Counted from the stretch's first letter, positions 47,675 through 57,550 are shown. The stretch is DNA of 64,000 bases from Bacillus paralicheniformis (GCF_001042485.2 NZ_LBMN02000036.1:434001-498000), one strand, 5' to 3'. Notes: a model not told the origin generated them from the letters alone. Numbers and translations are program-made.

Positions 47675-48961
47675 TTACCTTTTTCCTTCTAAATAATTGG
47701 GTTCAGCTGTTTGTTTATGCGCATCTTTTCCGACCGTTTCGCGGGCGGGCTCTGTCAGACGGATATCTTTGACGAAATAGTAGATCAGCGTGTGGCCTGC
47801 CCCCAGCAAAACGAGGGAAACCGGAATGCCCAGGTCTTCTTTCAGCAGCGACACGAGCAGCAAAAAGACCAAGATCGAGACAATCCGTCCGATGTTTAAA
47901 AAAACCTCTCTGACGACAATATATTCGATCCGCGCTTTCCGGGCATACCTTGCTTTACCGATCACATCATATGTGAGCGATGAATACGGTACGAGCAAAA
48001 TCGGATAGCCGATCGCAATCGCTACAGCATACAGCAGCAGCGTCACATACGTCATATGAAACAAAATCAGAAATAGAGCGCCGAACAGGATGAGACCGCC
48101 CATTAAAATCGCCTTTTTGCGCGCTCCTTTTTTAATAAGCCGCGTTGCGAAATAGTATGCAAAAAAAGAAACAGCTGAATTAATCAAGCCGAACTTCCCC
48201 AATGCCAACTCGCTCTTTGTCGTAATAAAGACAAAGACATTGATTAAAAAAACGAAAATCCCTTCTCTCAGCCCCTGAAAAAAATGAGCATTTGTAATGC
48301 TGCGCCAATTCGGGTCTGAATTTCGTTCCGCCCAGATTTTCTTCAAAATGTAGCGGCCGCGCGATTCACGCCTCTTTAAAAAAAAGCTCGTGATGACAGC
48401 CACTGAAAATAAAGCCAAAGACAGGCTGAAAATCACCGTGTACCCCGTGTTGTCAGCAAGCCGTGAAATAACATAGCCGGCGACAATCGGACCGATCATT
48501 CCCGCGCCGGAATTTAAAATGCCGAGAAACCCGTTAAAAAAATCTCTCGTGTCTGGCTCAGTGATTTCAAATGTCAGGACATTAAACGCAAGCCAATAAA
48601 ATCCGTAGCCAATTCCGAGCACACTGCCGAGCAGCACAAGCCGTGATCCCGCATTCTCCCCCGCCAACAGCACAGTTAAATAAAATACAGCCAAAAACGA
48701 AACGCCAAACCTGAGTATAAACACCCTGTCGATTTTTTTAGCAAGGCGGCCTGCAAACATAAAGATGATAGGCTGCATCACGACGATCGACAAATTGTAA
48801 ATGGCCAAATCGACAAACTGTCCGGACTGCTTCCACAGATATACATTCACAAACGTATTGGAAAGGGCAATGCTAAGAGAATAAAGGCCGCCGACTGCAA
48901 GCAGCAGCAGGAGGTCCCTGTTTACTTCAACATCGCCTATTATGTTTTTGATTCTGCTCAT
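47675..48961 (-). CDS. yqgE: YqgE, MFS transporter
   Basis: A 428-residue major facilitator with 12 predicted helices. The cytoplasmic loop after helix 2 reads FAGRLAKKIDRVF, a variant of the MFS motif A. Substrate unknown. ATG 48961 follows AAAGGGGAGTCAGTT. An in-frame start nine residues earlier lies in the ribosome site. It lies upstream of pbpA on the same strand. Confidence 0.88.
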   Translation of the reverse strand: MSRIKNIIGDVEVNRDLLLLLAVGGLYSLSIALSNTFVNVYLWKQSGQFVDLAIYNLSIVVMQPIIFMFAGRLAKKIDRVFILRFGVSFLAVFYLTVLLAGENAGSRLVLLGSVLGIGYGFYWLAFNVLTFEITEPDTRDFFNGFLGILNSGAGMIGPIVAGYVISRLADNTGYTVIFSLSLALFSVAVITSFFLKRRESRGRYILKKIWAERNSDPNWRSITNAHFFQGLREGIFVFLINVFVFITTKSELALGKFGLINSAVSFFAYYFATRLIKKGARKKAILMGGLILFGALFLILFHMTYVTLLLYAVAIAIGYPILLVPYSSLTYDVIGKARYARKARIEYIVVREVFLNIGRIVSILVFLLLVSLLKEDLGIPVSLVLLGAGHTLIYYFVKDIRLTEPARETVGKDAHKQTAEPNYLEGKR

Positions 48962-49046
48962 AACTGACTCCCCTTTACTGATCATCATTAGTCTGTCTCA
49001 TCAAAAGTCAGTTATGTACTTCAGAGCAAAAGAAACGAAAAACAAA

Positions 49047-49065
49047 CAGACCGGCTTTTTGCCGG
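49047..49065 (-). terminator. Hairpin terminator in the sodA-yqgE gap
   Basis: GACCGGC/GCCGGTC around TTTTT, followed on the minus strand by TGTTTGTTTTTCG. Outermost of three terminator-like hairpins after sodA. Confidence 0.65.
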
Positions 49066-49101
49066 TCCTTCAACAGCCGCTCCGCTTCGCGAACAACATA
49101 A

Positions 49102-49329
49102 AAAGGCCCGCTTTCCGCGGGCCTCTCAGCGTGTCGACAAACCCTCGCATTCGTTGTCAGGCCTGCGCGTCGGTACTCACGAATCCAACATTCGCTCCGC
49201 TCCGATGCTCGGCCTTCCTAGACTGCAAGGGTTTTCAATCACGCTGAAAAGGGATGATAAAATCCCAAAACAAAAAGTCGTTCTGGGATTTTATCAACAA
49301 TCTGAAAGGCCCGCTTTTCGCGGGCCTCT
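49102..49329. repeat. Composite palindromic element between duplicated terminators
   Basis: Two copies of a 25-base terminator palindrome, 49102-49126 and 49305-49329, agree at 24 of 25 positions and stand in direct orientation. Between them are two palindromic units. One, 49126-49247, has ends TCAGCGTG/CACGCTGA and inner arms AAACCCT/AGGGTTT. The other, 49255-49296, is a perfect 13-base-pair stem TGATAAAATCCCA/TGGGATTTTATCA. No open frame has a ribosome site. The right copy is the sodA terminator. The layout resembles a miniature interspersed repeat inserted into a terminator. Confidence 0.7.
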
Positions 49330-49343
49330 TTTCTCAAACTGGA

Positions 49344-49952
49344 TTATTTTGCTTCGCTATAAAGGCGGGCAACTTCATCCCAGTTCACGACGTTCCAGAA
49401 TGCTTTAATGTAATCTGGACGGCGGTTTTGGTAATTCAGGTAGTATGCGTGCTCCCATACGTCAAGACCTAAGACAGGGGTCTTGCCTTCTGAAAGAGGA
49501 GAATCTTGGTTTGGCGTGCTTGTGATTTCAAGCTCTCCGTTATTGACAACAAGCCATGCCCAGCCGGAGCCGAAACGGCCAGCTGCTGCAGCGGCAAAGT
49601 CTTCTTTGAATTGATCGAAGCTGCCGAATTTGCTGTTGATCGCTTCTGCCAATTCACCAGTCGGAGCGCCTCCTCCGTTTGGAGAAAGAAGTTTCCAGAA
49701 CAATGAGTGGTTGGCATGTCCACCGCCATTGTTGCGGACAGCTGTGCGGATGTTTTCCGGTACAGCATCAAGGTTTGCAACAAGCTCTTCAACAGATTTG
49801 CTTTCAAGATCCTGTTTGCCTGCCACCGCTTCGTTCAATTTTGTAACATATGTGTTATGGTGCTTCGTATGGTGAATATTCATCGTCTCTTTGTCGATGT
49901 GAGGTTCTAACGCATCGTAAGCATAAGGTAATTCTGGAAGTTTGTAAGCCAT
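49344..49952 (-). CDS. sodA: Superoxide dismutase (Mn type)
   Basis: A 202-residue Fe/Mn superoxide dismutase. Ligands: H27 in MNIHHTKHH, the histidine in NHSLFWKLL, and D and H in [12 protein letters not shown]. Residues such as GGHANHS and the family signature DVWEHAYY point to the Mn form. Cytoplasmic and also spore-coat-associated in B. subtilis. AAGGAGGAATTGATA precedes the ATG. Confidence 0.96.
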   Translation of the reverse strand: MAYKLPELPYAYDALEPHIDKETMNIHHTKHHNTYVTKLNEAVAGKQDLESKSVEELVANLDAVPENIRTAVRNNGGGHANHSLFWKLLSPNGGGAPTGELAEAINSKFGSFDQFKEDFAAAAAGRFGSGWAWLVVNNGELEITSTPNQDSPLSEGKTPVLGLDVWEHAYYLNYQNRRPDYIKAFWNVVNWDEVARLYSEAK

Positions 49953-50134
49953 ATCAATTCCTCCTTAATTTGTATGTATTGAAATGCCGCCTTTAGCAAG
50001 CCTTTCCTCTTTCAATGTATCAAAAGAAAAGGCTTGTTTCAATGGAAATGCTCACAAAATGATCACAGTTGCATTTCAAGCGCTCACTAAACTTTTTCCT
50101 TTTCCCCTTCTTTTTAAACATGGACGGGAAAATT

Positions 50135-50617
50135 TTAGAGCACAGTATATAAAAAGTAGCCGATCATTATCAGCTGAATCACACTTTTCGCAAAAACGCC
50201 TGAAATAAATCCGATCAATGAACCGATCCCGATTCTGGCCGCTGTTTTCAAATCCTTCTGATGGACAATCATCTCACCCGCCAAGGCCCCGACAAACGGC
50301 CCCAAAATAATGCCCGCCACAGGTATCACAAAAGGTCCGATCAAAAGGCCGATTGTGCTGCCCCATATCGCCGCCCTGCTGCCGCCGAAGCGCTTAATAC
50401 CGAGGAGATTTGCAATATAGTCAGCAGCAAACAATACGGCTGTAAAAATGCCTTCAATGATCCAAAACAGGTAGGAGTAATGCCCGAATGTAAATAAAAA
50501 ACCGTATAGCACAAAGCCGGCTACGATGAAAACGACGCTCGGAATGATGGGATAAACAAGGCCGATGAACGCAATGACGAACATCGCCGCAATGATGATC
50601 CAATATAAAACATCCAT
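50135..50617 (-). CDS. yqgC: YqgC, DUF456 membrane protein
   Basis: A 160-residue protein with five or so membrane helices and glycine-rich loops ([38 protein letters not shown]), the DUF456 signature. Function unknown. ATG 50617 follows GGAGGAGATTCGG and gives the family length. Confidence 0.88.
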   Translation of the reverse strand: MDVLYWIIIAAMFVIAFIGLVYPIIPSVVFIVAGFVLYGFLFTFGHYSYLFWIIEGIFTAVLFAADYIANLLGIKRFGGSRAAIWGSTIGLLIGPFVIPVAGIILGPFVGALAGEMIVHQKDLKTAARIGIGSLIGFISGVFAKSVIQLIMIGYFLYTVL

Positions 50618-50775
50618 CCGAATCTCCTCCAATCGATTGTGATGCTTCATATTATACCCATTTTTCCAAAAGGAAACTTCCAGAGTCCCTGTTGATCGAT
50701 AAGTTTTCTTGTATTCGTCCTTTTGTGACGATACAATAATGCAGATACATTATAGAAATAGGAAGTGAAAAACGA

Positions 50776-51534
50776 ATGAATTTATTTCAGCGATTTTTTA
50801 AAAGTACATATTCCCCTCACGCGATTGGCAAAATGCGTTTCCAAGGCATAGGGAAAACGATTTTATACGTATTTTTGCTCAGCATCATTGCCGCTCTCCC
50901 GAACCTTTACCATATCAGCAGCGGAGTGGTGAATACAATGAACAGCTTTCAGTCAGCTGTAAAAGAATTCCCCGCTTTCTCCATAAAAGACGGCTCACTG
51001 CAAACAGATGCAAAGAAAGCGATTGAATCACAGTCATTCGGATTTGTCATCGTTTTTGATCCGAGCGGCTCTTATAAAACAAAACAGATCGAAGACAAAC
51101 GGAATTCCGTCGGCATTCTGAAAGATAAGTTCGTCATCGCCATTGACGGCCAAGTTCAGGAAATGCCGTACACCATGCTTCCCGAAGACATGTCCAAGGA
51201 CGATATCCTTTCTTTAGTTGATCAAAATAAATCGGTGATTGTTCCCGTCTTATGCGTTCTGCTGTTTTTGGCGACGGCAGCCGGAAAATTCATTGATGTC
51301 TCGGTTCTTGCCGTCATCGGGCTGGTCATTCGCAATGGACAGAAGAAAATGCTCTCCTATAAGCACCTTTGGGTGATGTCTGCTTATTCGATCACGCTCG
51401 CGACCGTGTTTTTTGCAATTATGGACGCGCTGGAGGCGGTGGTTCCAAGTCAGTTCCTCCTGAACTGGTTTGTGAACTTTATCATCCTGTTTCTCGCCAT
51501 TAAAGAGACGCCGTCTTCTAAAGCAGCAAGGTAA
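50776..51534 (+). CDS. yqgB: YqgB, DUF1189 membrane protein
   Basis: A 252-residue protein. One N-terminal helix, an extracytoplasmic domain (about 50-150) and four C-terminal helices match DUF1189 (related to maltodextrin-permease-like proteins). The N-terminus [28 protein letters not shown] is typical. GGAAGTGAAAAACG precedes the ATG. Function unknown. Confidence 0.86.
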   Translation: MNLFQRFFKSTYSPHAIGKMRFQGIGKTILYVFLLSIIAALPNLYHISSGVVNTMNSFQSAVKEFPAFSIKDGSLQTDAKKAIESQSFGFVIVFDPSGSYKTKQIEDKRNSVGILKDKFVIAIDGQVQEMPYTMLPEDMSKDDILSLVDQNKSVIVPVLCVLLFLATAAGKFIDVSVLAVIGLVIRNGQKKMLSYKHLWVMSAYSITLATVFFAIMDALEAVVPSQFLLNWFVNFIILFLAIKETPSSKAAR

Positions 51535-51618
51535 AACGGGCAGGAGCAAATTTATTGTCATGTTGAAAGAGGGACAAGCGTAACATAATAAAAAATGCAC
51601 GAAATGGGGACAAATCAG

Positions 51619-51924
51619 ATGAAACGTGTGATTGTGCTGTTTTCGATTTTGCTCGCCCTGTTCATTGTTTATTATGACTTGAAATCAGGCACCATCCCTC
51701 AAAACGCCTTGCCGGCTTCAACCATGGCAGCAGAAGCTCCGGCTGCAAGCCTGCAATATAAGACCGTTACCGTCAAACCCGGACAGACCGTATTTTCAAT
51801 TATCGGGAACAGCGCCGTTCCGGCCGACAAAATAGCCGAAGATTTTGAAGCGCTGAATCCGAATGTGAAGGCGAGCCGCATTCAAGCAGGCATCACCTAC
51901 AAGTTTCCCGTTTATCCTGAATAA
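51619..51924 (+). CDS. yqfZ: YqfZ, LysM-like membrane-anchored protein
   Basis: A 101-residue protein with an N-terminal signal/anchor helix (3-19) and a C-terminal LysM-like domain (VTVKPGQTVFSIIGN...IQAGITYKFPVYPE). It may attach to peptidoglycan. ATG 51619 has only a weak site (GGGGAC). In B. subtilis yqgA lies between yqfZ and yqgB; here no such gene is seen. Confidence 0.78.
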   Translation: MKRVIVLFSILLALFIVYYDLKSGTIPQNALPASTMAAEAPAASLQYKTVTVKPGQTVFSIIGNSAVPADKIAEDFEALNPNVKASRIQAGITYKFPVYPE

Positions 51925-52036
51925 GCGTTAATTTCTTGTCAGTTTCATGAACGGGCTGTTACAATAATACTTGTAAACGATTTGGTATAAGAAAAGGAGC
52001 AACCGCCTCCGAATTATACTTAAGGAGCGAATTCAA

Positions 52037-53152
52037 GTGAGTGAAATCACACATCGTACAAAAACGCGTCCCGTTAAAGTGGGACCTTTAACAATAGGCG
52101 GCAATAACGAAGTCGTCATTCAAAGCATGACAACAACGAAAACACATGACGTTGAAGCAACCGTCGCCGAAATCAACAGACTCGCGGAAGCGGGATGTCA
52201 AATCGTCCGCGTCGCCTGTCCTGATGAACGGGCTGCAGACGCGATTCCTGAGATCAAAAAGCGGATATCCATTCCTCTTGTCGTGGATATTCATTTCAAC
52301 TATAAATTGGCTTTAAAAGCGATCGAAGGCGGAGCCGATAAAATCCGCATCAATCCGGGAAACATCGGCCGCCGCGAAAAGGTTGAAGCGGTTGTCAATG
52401 CAGCGAAGGAAAAGGGCATTCCGATCCGGATCGGCGTCAATGCAGGCTCTCTGGAAAAACGAATCCTTGAGAAATACGGCTATCCGACAGCAGACGGCAT
52501 GGTCGAAAGTGCACTGCACCACATTAAAATTCTTGAAGATCTCGATTTCCACGATATCATCGTCAGCATGAAGGCGTCTGATGTCAATCTGGCGATTGAA
52601 GCGTACGAAAAAGCGGCAAAAGCATTCGATTATCCGCTTCATTTAGGCATCACCGAATCGGGTACGCTGTTTGCCGGTACGGTGAAAAGCGCCGCCGGTC
52701 TCGGCGCGATCCTTTCAAAAGGAATCGGCAATACATTGCGGATTTCTTTAAGCGCGGACCCGGTCGAAGAAGTAAAAGTCGCCAGGGAGCTCCTGAAATC
52801 TTTCGGGCTCGCTTCCAATGCAGCGACATTGATTTCCTGTCCGACTTGCGGCCGGATCGAAATCGATTTGATCAGCATCGCCAATGAAGTCGAAGATTAC
52901 ATCGCTAAAATCAAGGCGCCGATTAAAGTTGCCGTTCTCGGCTGTGCCGTCAACGGTCCCGGAGAAGCGCGTGAAGCCGATATCGGGATTGCCGGCGCAC
53001 GCGGCGAAGGCCTCCTGTTCCGCAAAGGCGAAATCGTCCGGAAAGTGCCTGAGGAAACGATGGTCGAGGAATTGAAAAAAGAAATCGACAAGCTCGCCGA
53101 AGAGCATTATGCCAAACAAGCGGCCGAAAAAGAAAAATTAAACACAAAATAA
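52037..53152 (+). CDS. ispG: IspG, 4-hydroxy-3-methylbut-2-enyl diphosphate synthase
   Basis: A 371-residue Fe-S enzyme of the MEP isoprenoid pathway (GcpE). It has the TIM-barrel N-domain and a C-terminal [4Fe-4S] domain with cysteines in ISCPTCGR and [10 protein letters not shown] plus the glutamate of that motif. The start is GTG 52037 behind AAGGAGCGAATTCAA. The later MEP enzyme ispH is encoded about 8 kb away. Confidence 0.96.
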   Translation: MSEITHRTKTRPVKVGPLTIGGNNEVVIQSMTTTKTHDVEATVAEINRLAEAGCQIVRVACPDERAADAIPEIKKRISIPLVVDIHFNYKLALKAIEGGADKIRINPGNIGRREKVEAVVNAAKEKGIPIRIGVNAGSLEKRILEKYGYPTADGMVESALHHIKILEDLDFHDIIVSMKASDVNLAIEAYEKAAKAFDYPLHLGITESGTLFAGTVKSAAGLGAILSKGIGNTLRISLSADPVEEVKVARELLKSFGLASNAATLISCPTCGRIEIDLISIANEVEDYIAKIKAPIKVAVLGCAVNGPGEAREADIGIAGARGEGLLFRKGEIVRKVPEETMVEELKKEIDKLAEEHYAKQAAEKEKLNTK

Positions 53153-53183
53153 AAAAGCTTGACGGATATCCGTCAAGCTTTTT
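53152..53183. terminator. Bidirectional terminator ispG / yqfX
   Basis: AAAAAGCTTGACGGAT/ATCCGTCAAGCTTTTT, a perfect 16-base-pair palindrome between convergent genes. Confidence 0.94.
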
Positions 53184-53186
53184 CCG

Positions 53187-53558
53187 TTAGAAAAACGGGG
53201 TGATGAATATGCCAAGCACCAAGGAAACTGCACCGATACCCATTGCCCATGCTCCTAAGCCAGCTGCTCCTTGTCTTCTGGCTATATAACCGACAATGAT
53301 CCCTGCAATTCCTAACAGCACTGGAAGCATAAACAAGGAAATAATCGAAAGCGCAAGCGCGATATACCCGGTTACGCGTCCGCCGGCAGCATCGGCATCG
53401 TTACGCGCGTCACCGTTGTCCCTGTTATCCGTACGATAAGTCGGGGCAACTTCTGCTGCTGTTTCTTCTAAAAAGTCATCATTATCTAAAGTCGCATCGA
53501 CTAGGTCAGCATCATAACCGGCCCGGTTACGACCGCGAACATTTTGATCTCTTTCCAT
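53187..53558 (-). CDS. yqfX: YqfX, DUF4190-like membrane protein
   Basis: A 123-residue protein. The first 65 residues are acidic and Asn/Asp-rich (RDQNVRGRNRAGYDADLVDATLDN), then two membrane helices with a GIAGIIVGYIARRQGAAGLG loop typical of DUF4190. Function unknown. GGGGGGATATCGA precedes the ATG. Confidence 0.82.
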   Translation of the reverse strand: MERDQNVRGRNRAGYDADLVDATLDNDDFLEETAAEVAPTYRTDNRDNGDARNDADAAGGRVTGYIALALSIISLFMLPVLLGIAGIIVGYIARRQGAAGLGAWAMGIGAVSLVLGIFITPFF

Positions 53559-53695
53559 TCGATATCCCCCCTCTTTAATCCATAAAGGAGCATTTATAGT
53601 TTAAGCATTTTAGCCCGATTCATGTTTGCTAAACTTTACTGTAAATGTTAAAAGATTATGATACACTGGAGGAATGGATGATAAGGAGTGTGGAC

Positions 53696-54280
53696 ATGTT
53701 ACATTTAGGAATCGATATTGATGGAACGATCACTGCCCAGGATACTTTTGTTCCCTATTTGAACGAGTCGTTCAGCCTCTCCATTACATTGGAAGATATT
53801 AAGGAATATGACTTAACAAAGCTGCTGAATATATCCCAGGAAGATTTTTGGAAATGGATGAACGAAAACGAGCCCCGCATCTATCAGGAAGCATTGCTGG
53901 CTCAATATGCCAAACAGACGCTGGATGAGCTGAAAAAGCAGCATAAGCTGATATACATTACGGCAAGAAGACACCATCTGGAGGATATCACCTTTGATTG
54001 GTTCGAGAAACGCGACATTCATTATGACCATATAGAACTTGTCGGCGGTCACGATAAACTGGAAGCCGTCTTCAGGCATAAGATCGATGTTTTCTTTGAG
54101 GACCACCACGGAAATGCAACCATGATTGCAAAAGAAGCAGGCATTCCGGTTCTGTTGTTTAATACGCCGTATAATCAGCTTCCGATCGATTCAAACATCG
54201 TCAGAGTCGACAGCTGGCTTGAAGCCGCCCAATGGCTGAAAAAGAACGAGAAAACGATTAAAGGCGCAAAAAGCATGTAA
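53696..54280 (+). CDS. yqfW: YqfW, HAD-family 5'-nucleotidase-like protein
   Basis: A 194-residue HAD-fold phosphatase-like protein. Motif I is GIDIDGTIT with the nucleophile aspartate; motif II is YITARR; the DVFFEDHHGN segment carries the metal aspartate. Related to 5'(3')-deoxyribonucleotidases. ATG 53696 follows AAGGAGTGTGGAC. Confidence 0.86.
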   Translation: MLHLGIDIDGTITAQDTFVPYLNESFSLSITLEDIKEYDLTKLLNISQEDFWKWMNENEPRIYQEALLAQYAKQTLDELKKQHKLIYITARRHHLEDITFDWFEKRDIHYDHIELVGGHDKLEAVFRHKIDVFFEDHHGNATMIAKEAGIPVLLFNTPYNQLPIDSNIVRVDSWLEAAQWLKKNEKTIKGAKSM

Positions 54281-54307
54281 GATAAAGTCTCTTACATGCT
54301 TTTTGCG
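54265..54307 (+). terminator. yqfW terminator containing the stop codon
   Basis: A perfect 17-base-pair stem, CGCAAAAAGCATGTAAG and its complement, with a 9-base loop. The TAA stop is inside the left arm and the right arm carries five Ts. Confidence 0.85.
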
Positions 54308-54309
54308 TT

Positions 54310-54346
54310 AAAAAGGCATATGGCTTTTTAACGCCATATGCCGCTT
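54310..54346 (-). terminator. Zinc operon (zur) terminator
   Basis: GGCATATGGC/GCCATATGCC stem around TTTTTAAC, T run on the minus strand, after the zur stop. Confidence 0.88.
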
Positions 54347-54350
54347 TTCT

Positions 54351-54782
54351 TTACTGCGCTTCTGCGCTTTTTTCTTCGCATCGCGGGCACGTTCCGTAAA
54401 TTTCAAACTTGTGGCCGCTGATCTGGTAGCCGTCAAGATCGTCTGTCAGCTTTTCCATCGGGCATAGCTCGATTTCCTTCGTTTTGCCGCACATCATGCA
54501 AATAAAATGATGGTGGTGATGAGCAGAAGAACATTTAAAGCGAAACAGCTTTTCACCGGAAAGCTCAGTCGTTTCCAAAATGCCGAGTTCTTCAAACAGC
54601 GACAAATTCCTGTAGATCGTATCAAAGCTTAACCCCGGATAATCATCGTTTAAAGCGGAAAGGACGTTTTTCGCCGTTAAATATTTATCAGAATCACTAA
54701 ACAGCTGAAGCATATCCTCCCGTTTGCTTGTATATTTATATCCTTTTTCCTTCAGTAAATCAAGCGCTTCCTGTACGTTCAC
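54351..54782 (-). CDS. zur: Zur, zinc-responsive Fur-family repressor
   Basis: A 143-residue Fur-family protein. The winged helix (1-80) includes [22 protein letters not shown]. Structural zinc cysteines lie in CMMCGK and CPRCEE, and the sensory site in [11 protein letters not shown]. It represses zinc uptake genes when zinc is plentiful. The start is GTG 54782 behind AAAGGAGGATTCGCC, overlapping the permease gene by 23 bases. B. subtilis zur stands alone here; in this window it is the last gene of a zinc transporter operon. Confidence 0.92.
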   Translation of the reverse strand: MNVQEALDLLKEKGYKYTSKREDMLQLFSDSDKYLTAKNVLSALNDDYPGLSFDTIYRNLSLFEELGILETTELSGEKLFRFKCSSAHHHHHFICMMCGKTKEIELCPMEKLTDDLDGYQISGHKFEIYGTCPRCEEKSAEAQ

Positions 54783-55620
54783 GGCGAATCCTCCTTTTGA
54801 TTTTATTATAACTGATGCACAGTATCAGGATAAAGATCGACAGCATCACGATCGTTCCCCCCGGCGCAAGATCCAGATGATAAGCAAGCACCAGGCCGAC
54901 GATGACGGAAAGTTCACCGAATAGAATCGATAAGAAGATCGCCTGCTTAAACCCCTTGGCAATGCGCATGCTCGCAGCGACAGGGAGCGTCATCAGCGCT
55001 GAAACGAGAAGCGTACCGACGATTCTCATTGAGGCGGCAATAACAAGCGCAACGATCAAAATAAATATAAAATGAATCCACTTTGCGGAAATCCCCGAAG
55101 CTTTAGCATGCTCTTCATCAAACGACAGAAGAAACAGCTCTTTAAAAAGGGAAAACACCACAATCAAAACGGCCGCGGAAATTCCGACGATCACCAGCAT
55201 GTCTTCCCGCGAAACAGCGCTGACGCTGCCGAATAGATAGCTGAACAGATCCGTATTAAATCCGTCCGCAAGCGAAATAAAAATAACGGAAATCCCGATT
55301 CCCCCCGACATGATAATCGGGATCGCCAGCTCCTGATAATGTTTATAAACCGTTCTCAGCCTCTCGATAATCAAAGATCCGGCAACGGAAAACGCCATTC
55401 CGAAATAGATCGGGCTGACGCCGGCGAGCACTGCAAACTGTTTGCCTGCATACAGGCTCGCTGCTATGCCGGCTAAAGAGACGTGGCTGAGCGCATCTGC
55501 GATCAGCGACAGGCGCCTGACAACGATGAATACACCGAGCAAGGGCGCGATGAGGCCGATTAATATTCCTGAAATAAAAGCGTTTTGCAAAAACTCATAA
55601 TGAAAAAAAGGTGTCAGCAT
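54760..55620 (-). CDS. znuB: ZnuB-like zinc ABC permease
   Basis: A 286-residue ABC-3 family permease with about eight membrane helices. Conserved segments [38 protein letters not shown] and [18 protein letters not shown] are family hallmarks. Its ATG shares one base with the ATPase stop. Zinc rather than manganese is inferred from the zur linkage. No solute-binding protein gene adjoins. Confidence 0.9.
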   Translation of the reverse strand: MLTPFFHYEFLQNAFISGILIGLIAPLLGVFIVVRRLSLIADALSHVSLAGIAASLYAGKQFAVLAGVSPIYFGMAFSVAGSLIIERLRTVYKHYQELAIPIIMSGGIGISVIFISLADGFNTDLFSYLFGSVSAVSREDMLVIVGISAAVLIVVFSLFKELFLLSFDEEHAKASGISAKWIHFIFILIVALVIAASMRIVGTLLVSALMTLPVAASMRIAKGFKQAIFLSILFGELSVIVGLVLAYHLDLAPGGTIVMLSIFILILCISYNKIKRRIRRERTGSA

Positions 55621-56396
55621 TATTCGTGTCCTCCATGATGATGGTGATTGTGGCTGATGGCTTGAACATCATGCCCGTAAAATTGAGACAAGTCTTGATC
55701 TGTCATGGACTCAAACTCTTCTGTATTGCCGTGAAAATGAAGATGTTTATTCATGCAGGCAACGTGTGTGACTTTATCGGAAACCGTGCCGACATCATGG
55801 GTGACAAGAATGAGTGTAATGCCTTTTTCACGATTCAACTTCTCCAGCAGCTTGTAAAACCCTTCAACTGTTTTTTGATCGACTCCAACCGTCGGCTCGT
55901 CAAGAATGAGCAGCTTCGGTTCGCTCACAAGCGCTCTCGCGATGAAAGTTCTTTGCTGCTGTCCCCCCGAAAGCTCGCCGATGTTCCTGTCTTTCAGGGA
56001 CGTGATGCCGACGGCTTCGATCGCTTCATCCACCTTTTGCTTATCGGCTTTGGCCATGCGTCTGAATAAGCCGAGCTTCGCTGTTAAACCGCTTGCCACC
56101 ACTTCATATACGGAAGCGGGAAAACCGGTGTTAAAGCTGTTTGCTTTTTGGGATACAAAGCCGATTTTGCTCCAGTCCTTAAATTTTCTGAGAGGGACGC
56201 CGAACAAATTAAGTTCGCCTGTCTGCGGCTTAATCAGCCCCAGAATGCATTTCAGCAATGTCGTCTTTCCCGATCCGTTTGGACCGACCAAGCCGAGAAA
56301 AGTCCCTTCTTCAATGTTTAAATTGATATCTTCTATCACATTTCGATGATCATAGGAATATGATACATGCTTCATTTCAATAATAGGTTGTTTCAA
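55620..56396 (-). CDS. znuC: ZnuC-like zinc ABC ATPase with His-rich tail
   Basis: A 258-residue ATPase. Walker A is GPNGSGKTTL, signature [15 protein letters not shown], Walker B LLILDEPTVGVD. The C-terminus is histidine-rich (GHDVQAISHNHHHHGGHE), a likely zinc-handling tail. The start is TTG 56396 with GAAGGTGAACG before it; a longer reading from 56426 would begin inside the Zur box. First gene of the operon. Confidence 0.9.
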   Translation of the reverse strand: MKQPIIEMKHVSYSYDHRNVIEDINLNIEEGTFLGLVGPNGSGKTTLLKCILGLIKPQTGELNLFGVPLRKFKDWSKIGFVSQKANSFNTGFPASVYEVVASGLTAKLGLFRRMAKADKQKVDEAIEAVGITSLKDRNIGELSGGQQQRTFIARALVSEPKLLILDEPTVGVDQKTVEGFYKLLEKLNREKGITLILVTHDVGTVSDKVTHVACMNKHLHFHGNTEEFESMTDQDLSQFYGHDVQAISHNHHHHGGHE

Positions 56397-56413
56397 TACG
56401 TTCACCTTCAACT

Positions 56414-56434
56414 TCTCCAGAATCATTACGATTT
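56414..56434 (-). promoter_or_regulatory. Zur box, one half perfect
   Basis: The B. subtilis Zur site is AAATCGTAAT-N-ATTACGATTT. Here 56425-56434 gives a perfect ATTACGATTT half, and the other half matches at 4 of 10. It lies 18 bases before the znuC start. The asymmetric site suggests autoregulation of the operon by Zur. Confidence 0.65.
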
Positions 56435-56440
56435 ATCGCA

Positions 56441-56480
56441 CAAAAAGAAAATGGCAGCCGAAAAGCAGCAAGCCATTTTC
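56441..56480 (-). terminator. yqfU terminator
   Basis: GAAAATGGC/GCCATTTTC stem around a 16-base loop, T-run (TTTTTG) on the minus strand, before the zinc operon. Confidence 0.78.
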
Positions 56481-56539
56481 ACGATTGACCAGTTCATCTT
56501 TAAATTATACATATAAACTAAAAAAAAGTAAATGAAAGC

Positions 56540-57424
56540 CTAATGGATGGCATTTTTGAACTTTCCTCCACGCGTTTCGTGCGTGTCCATAATCGTTATA
56601 AAAGCATTGTGATCAATATTGAAAACAATCGATTTCAGCTTTGTCACTTCAAGCCTGGTCACAACGGCATAAATCACCTCTGTATCCTCATCGGAATAGC
56701 CGCCTTTCCCTTTGAGCTTTGTCGTTCCCCGGCCGAGGCGATGCAGCAGCGCATCGGAAATCTCCTCGTATTGATCTGAAACGATGATGACCGCTTTCGT
56801 CTCATCAAGCCCTTGAATAACGGCGTCGATCGTCTTCATCGCAATATAGTACGTCATAACCGAAAACATAGCCTGCTCAAGGCCGAATACAAAGCTTGCC
56901 CACGTAAAAATAAAGACATTGACGAACATGACAAATTCGCCGACTGAAAATGGCAGCTTTTTCGTAAGCAAAATGCCGAGTATCTCAGTTCCATCCATAG
57001 AACCGCCGTTACGAATAACAAGCCCTACGCCGAATCCGAGCAGAAGACCGCCGAATACGGCTGCCAGAACGGGCTGAGTCGTAACCCCTTCTACATGATG
57101 CAACAAGGTTTCAATAATTGATAAGCTGATGATTCCGATCAGGGTTGAAATTAAGAACGTTTTTCCGATGTGCTTGTAGCCTGAAAACATAAACGGAATG
57201 TTAAGAACGACGACGAGCAGTGCGAAGTTGATATACGGAGTATCTTTAAAAATGTAGTCCAATATTAGTGAAATGCCGATAATGCCCCCGTCAATGATGT
57301 TGTTCGGCACTAAAAATAATTCGATGCTGGCGGCTGCACAGGCAGCCCCGACGAGAATCATGACGATCCGAAACGCCACTTTGACCGCTGATTCTTTTTT
57401 ATGCTGTTTTATGGTATTTGCCAT
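56540..57424 (-). CDS. yqfU: YqfU, YitT-family (DUF161/DUF2179) membrane protein
   Basis: A 294-residue YitT-family protein. Six membrane helices include [14 protein letters not shown] and [26 protein letters not shown]-terminal DUF2179 domain (215-294) contains [14 protein letters not shown] and [10 protein letters not shown]. The function is unknown; DUF2179 may bind a small ligand. Confidence 0.9.
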   Translation of the reverse strand: MANTIKQHKKESAVKVAFRIVMILVGAACAAASIELFLVPNNIIDGGIIGISLILDYIFKDTPYINFALLVVVLNIPFMFSGYKHIGKTFLISTLIGIISLSIIETLLHHVEGVTTQPVLAAVFGGLLLGFGVGLVIRNGGSMDGTEILGILLTKKLPFSVGEFVMFVNVFIFTWASFVFGLEQAMFSVMTYYIAMKTIDAVIQGLDETKAVIIVSDQYEEISDALLHRLGRGTTKLKGKGGYSDEDTEVIYAVVTRLEVTKLKSIVFNIDHNAFITIMDTHETRGGKFKNAIH

Positions 57425-57550
57425 TCTGTCTCTCCTTTTTCCAAACTGGCCAAACTGTCCCTTATCATCATATCATTTAACAGACTGAAATAAAAAAATG
57501 ACACATTTTTAATTTTACGCCATACATTAGTTCAGAGGGGAGGAATGGAC

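Noticed and set aside
49154..49408. An 84-codon frame reading through the palindromic element into antisense sodA
   Set aside because: No ribosome site, spans hairpins and enters sodA in the antisense direction.
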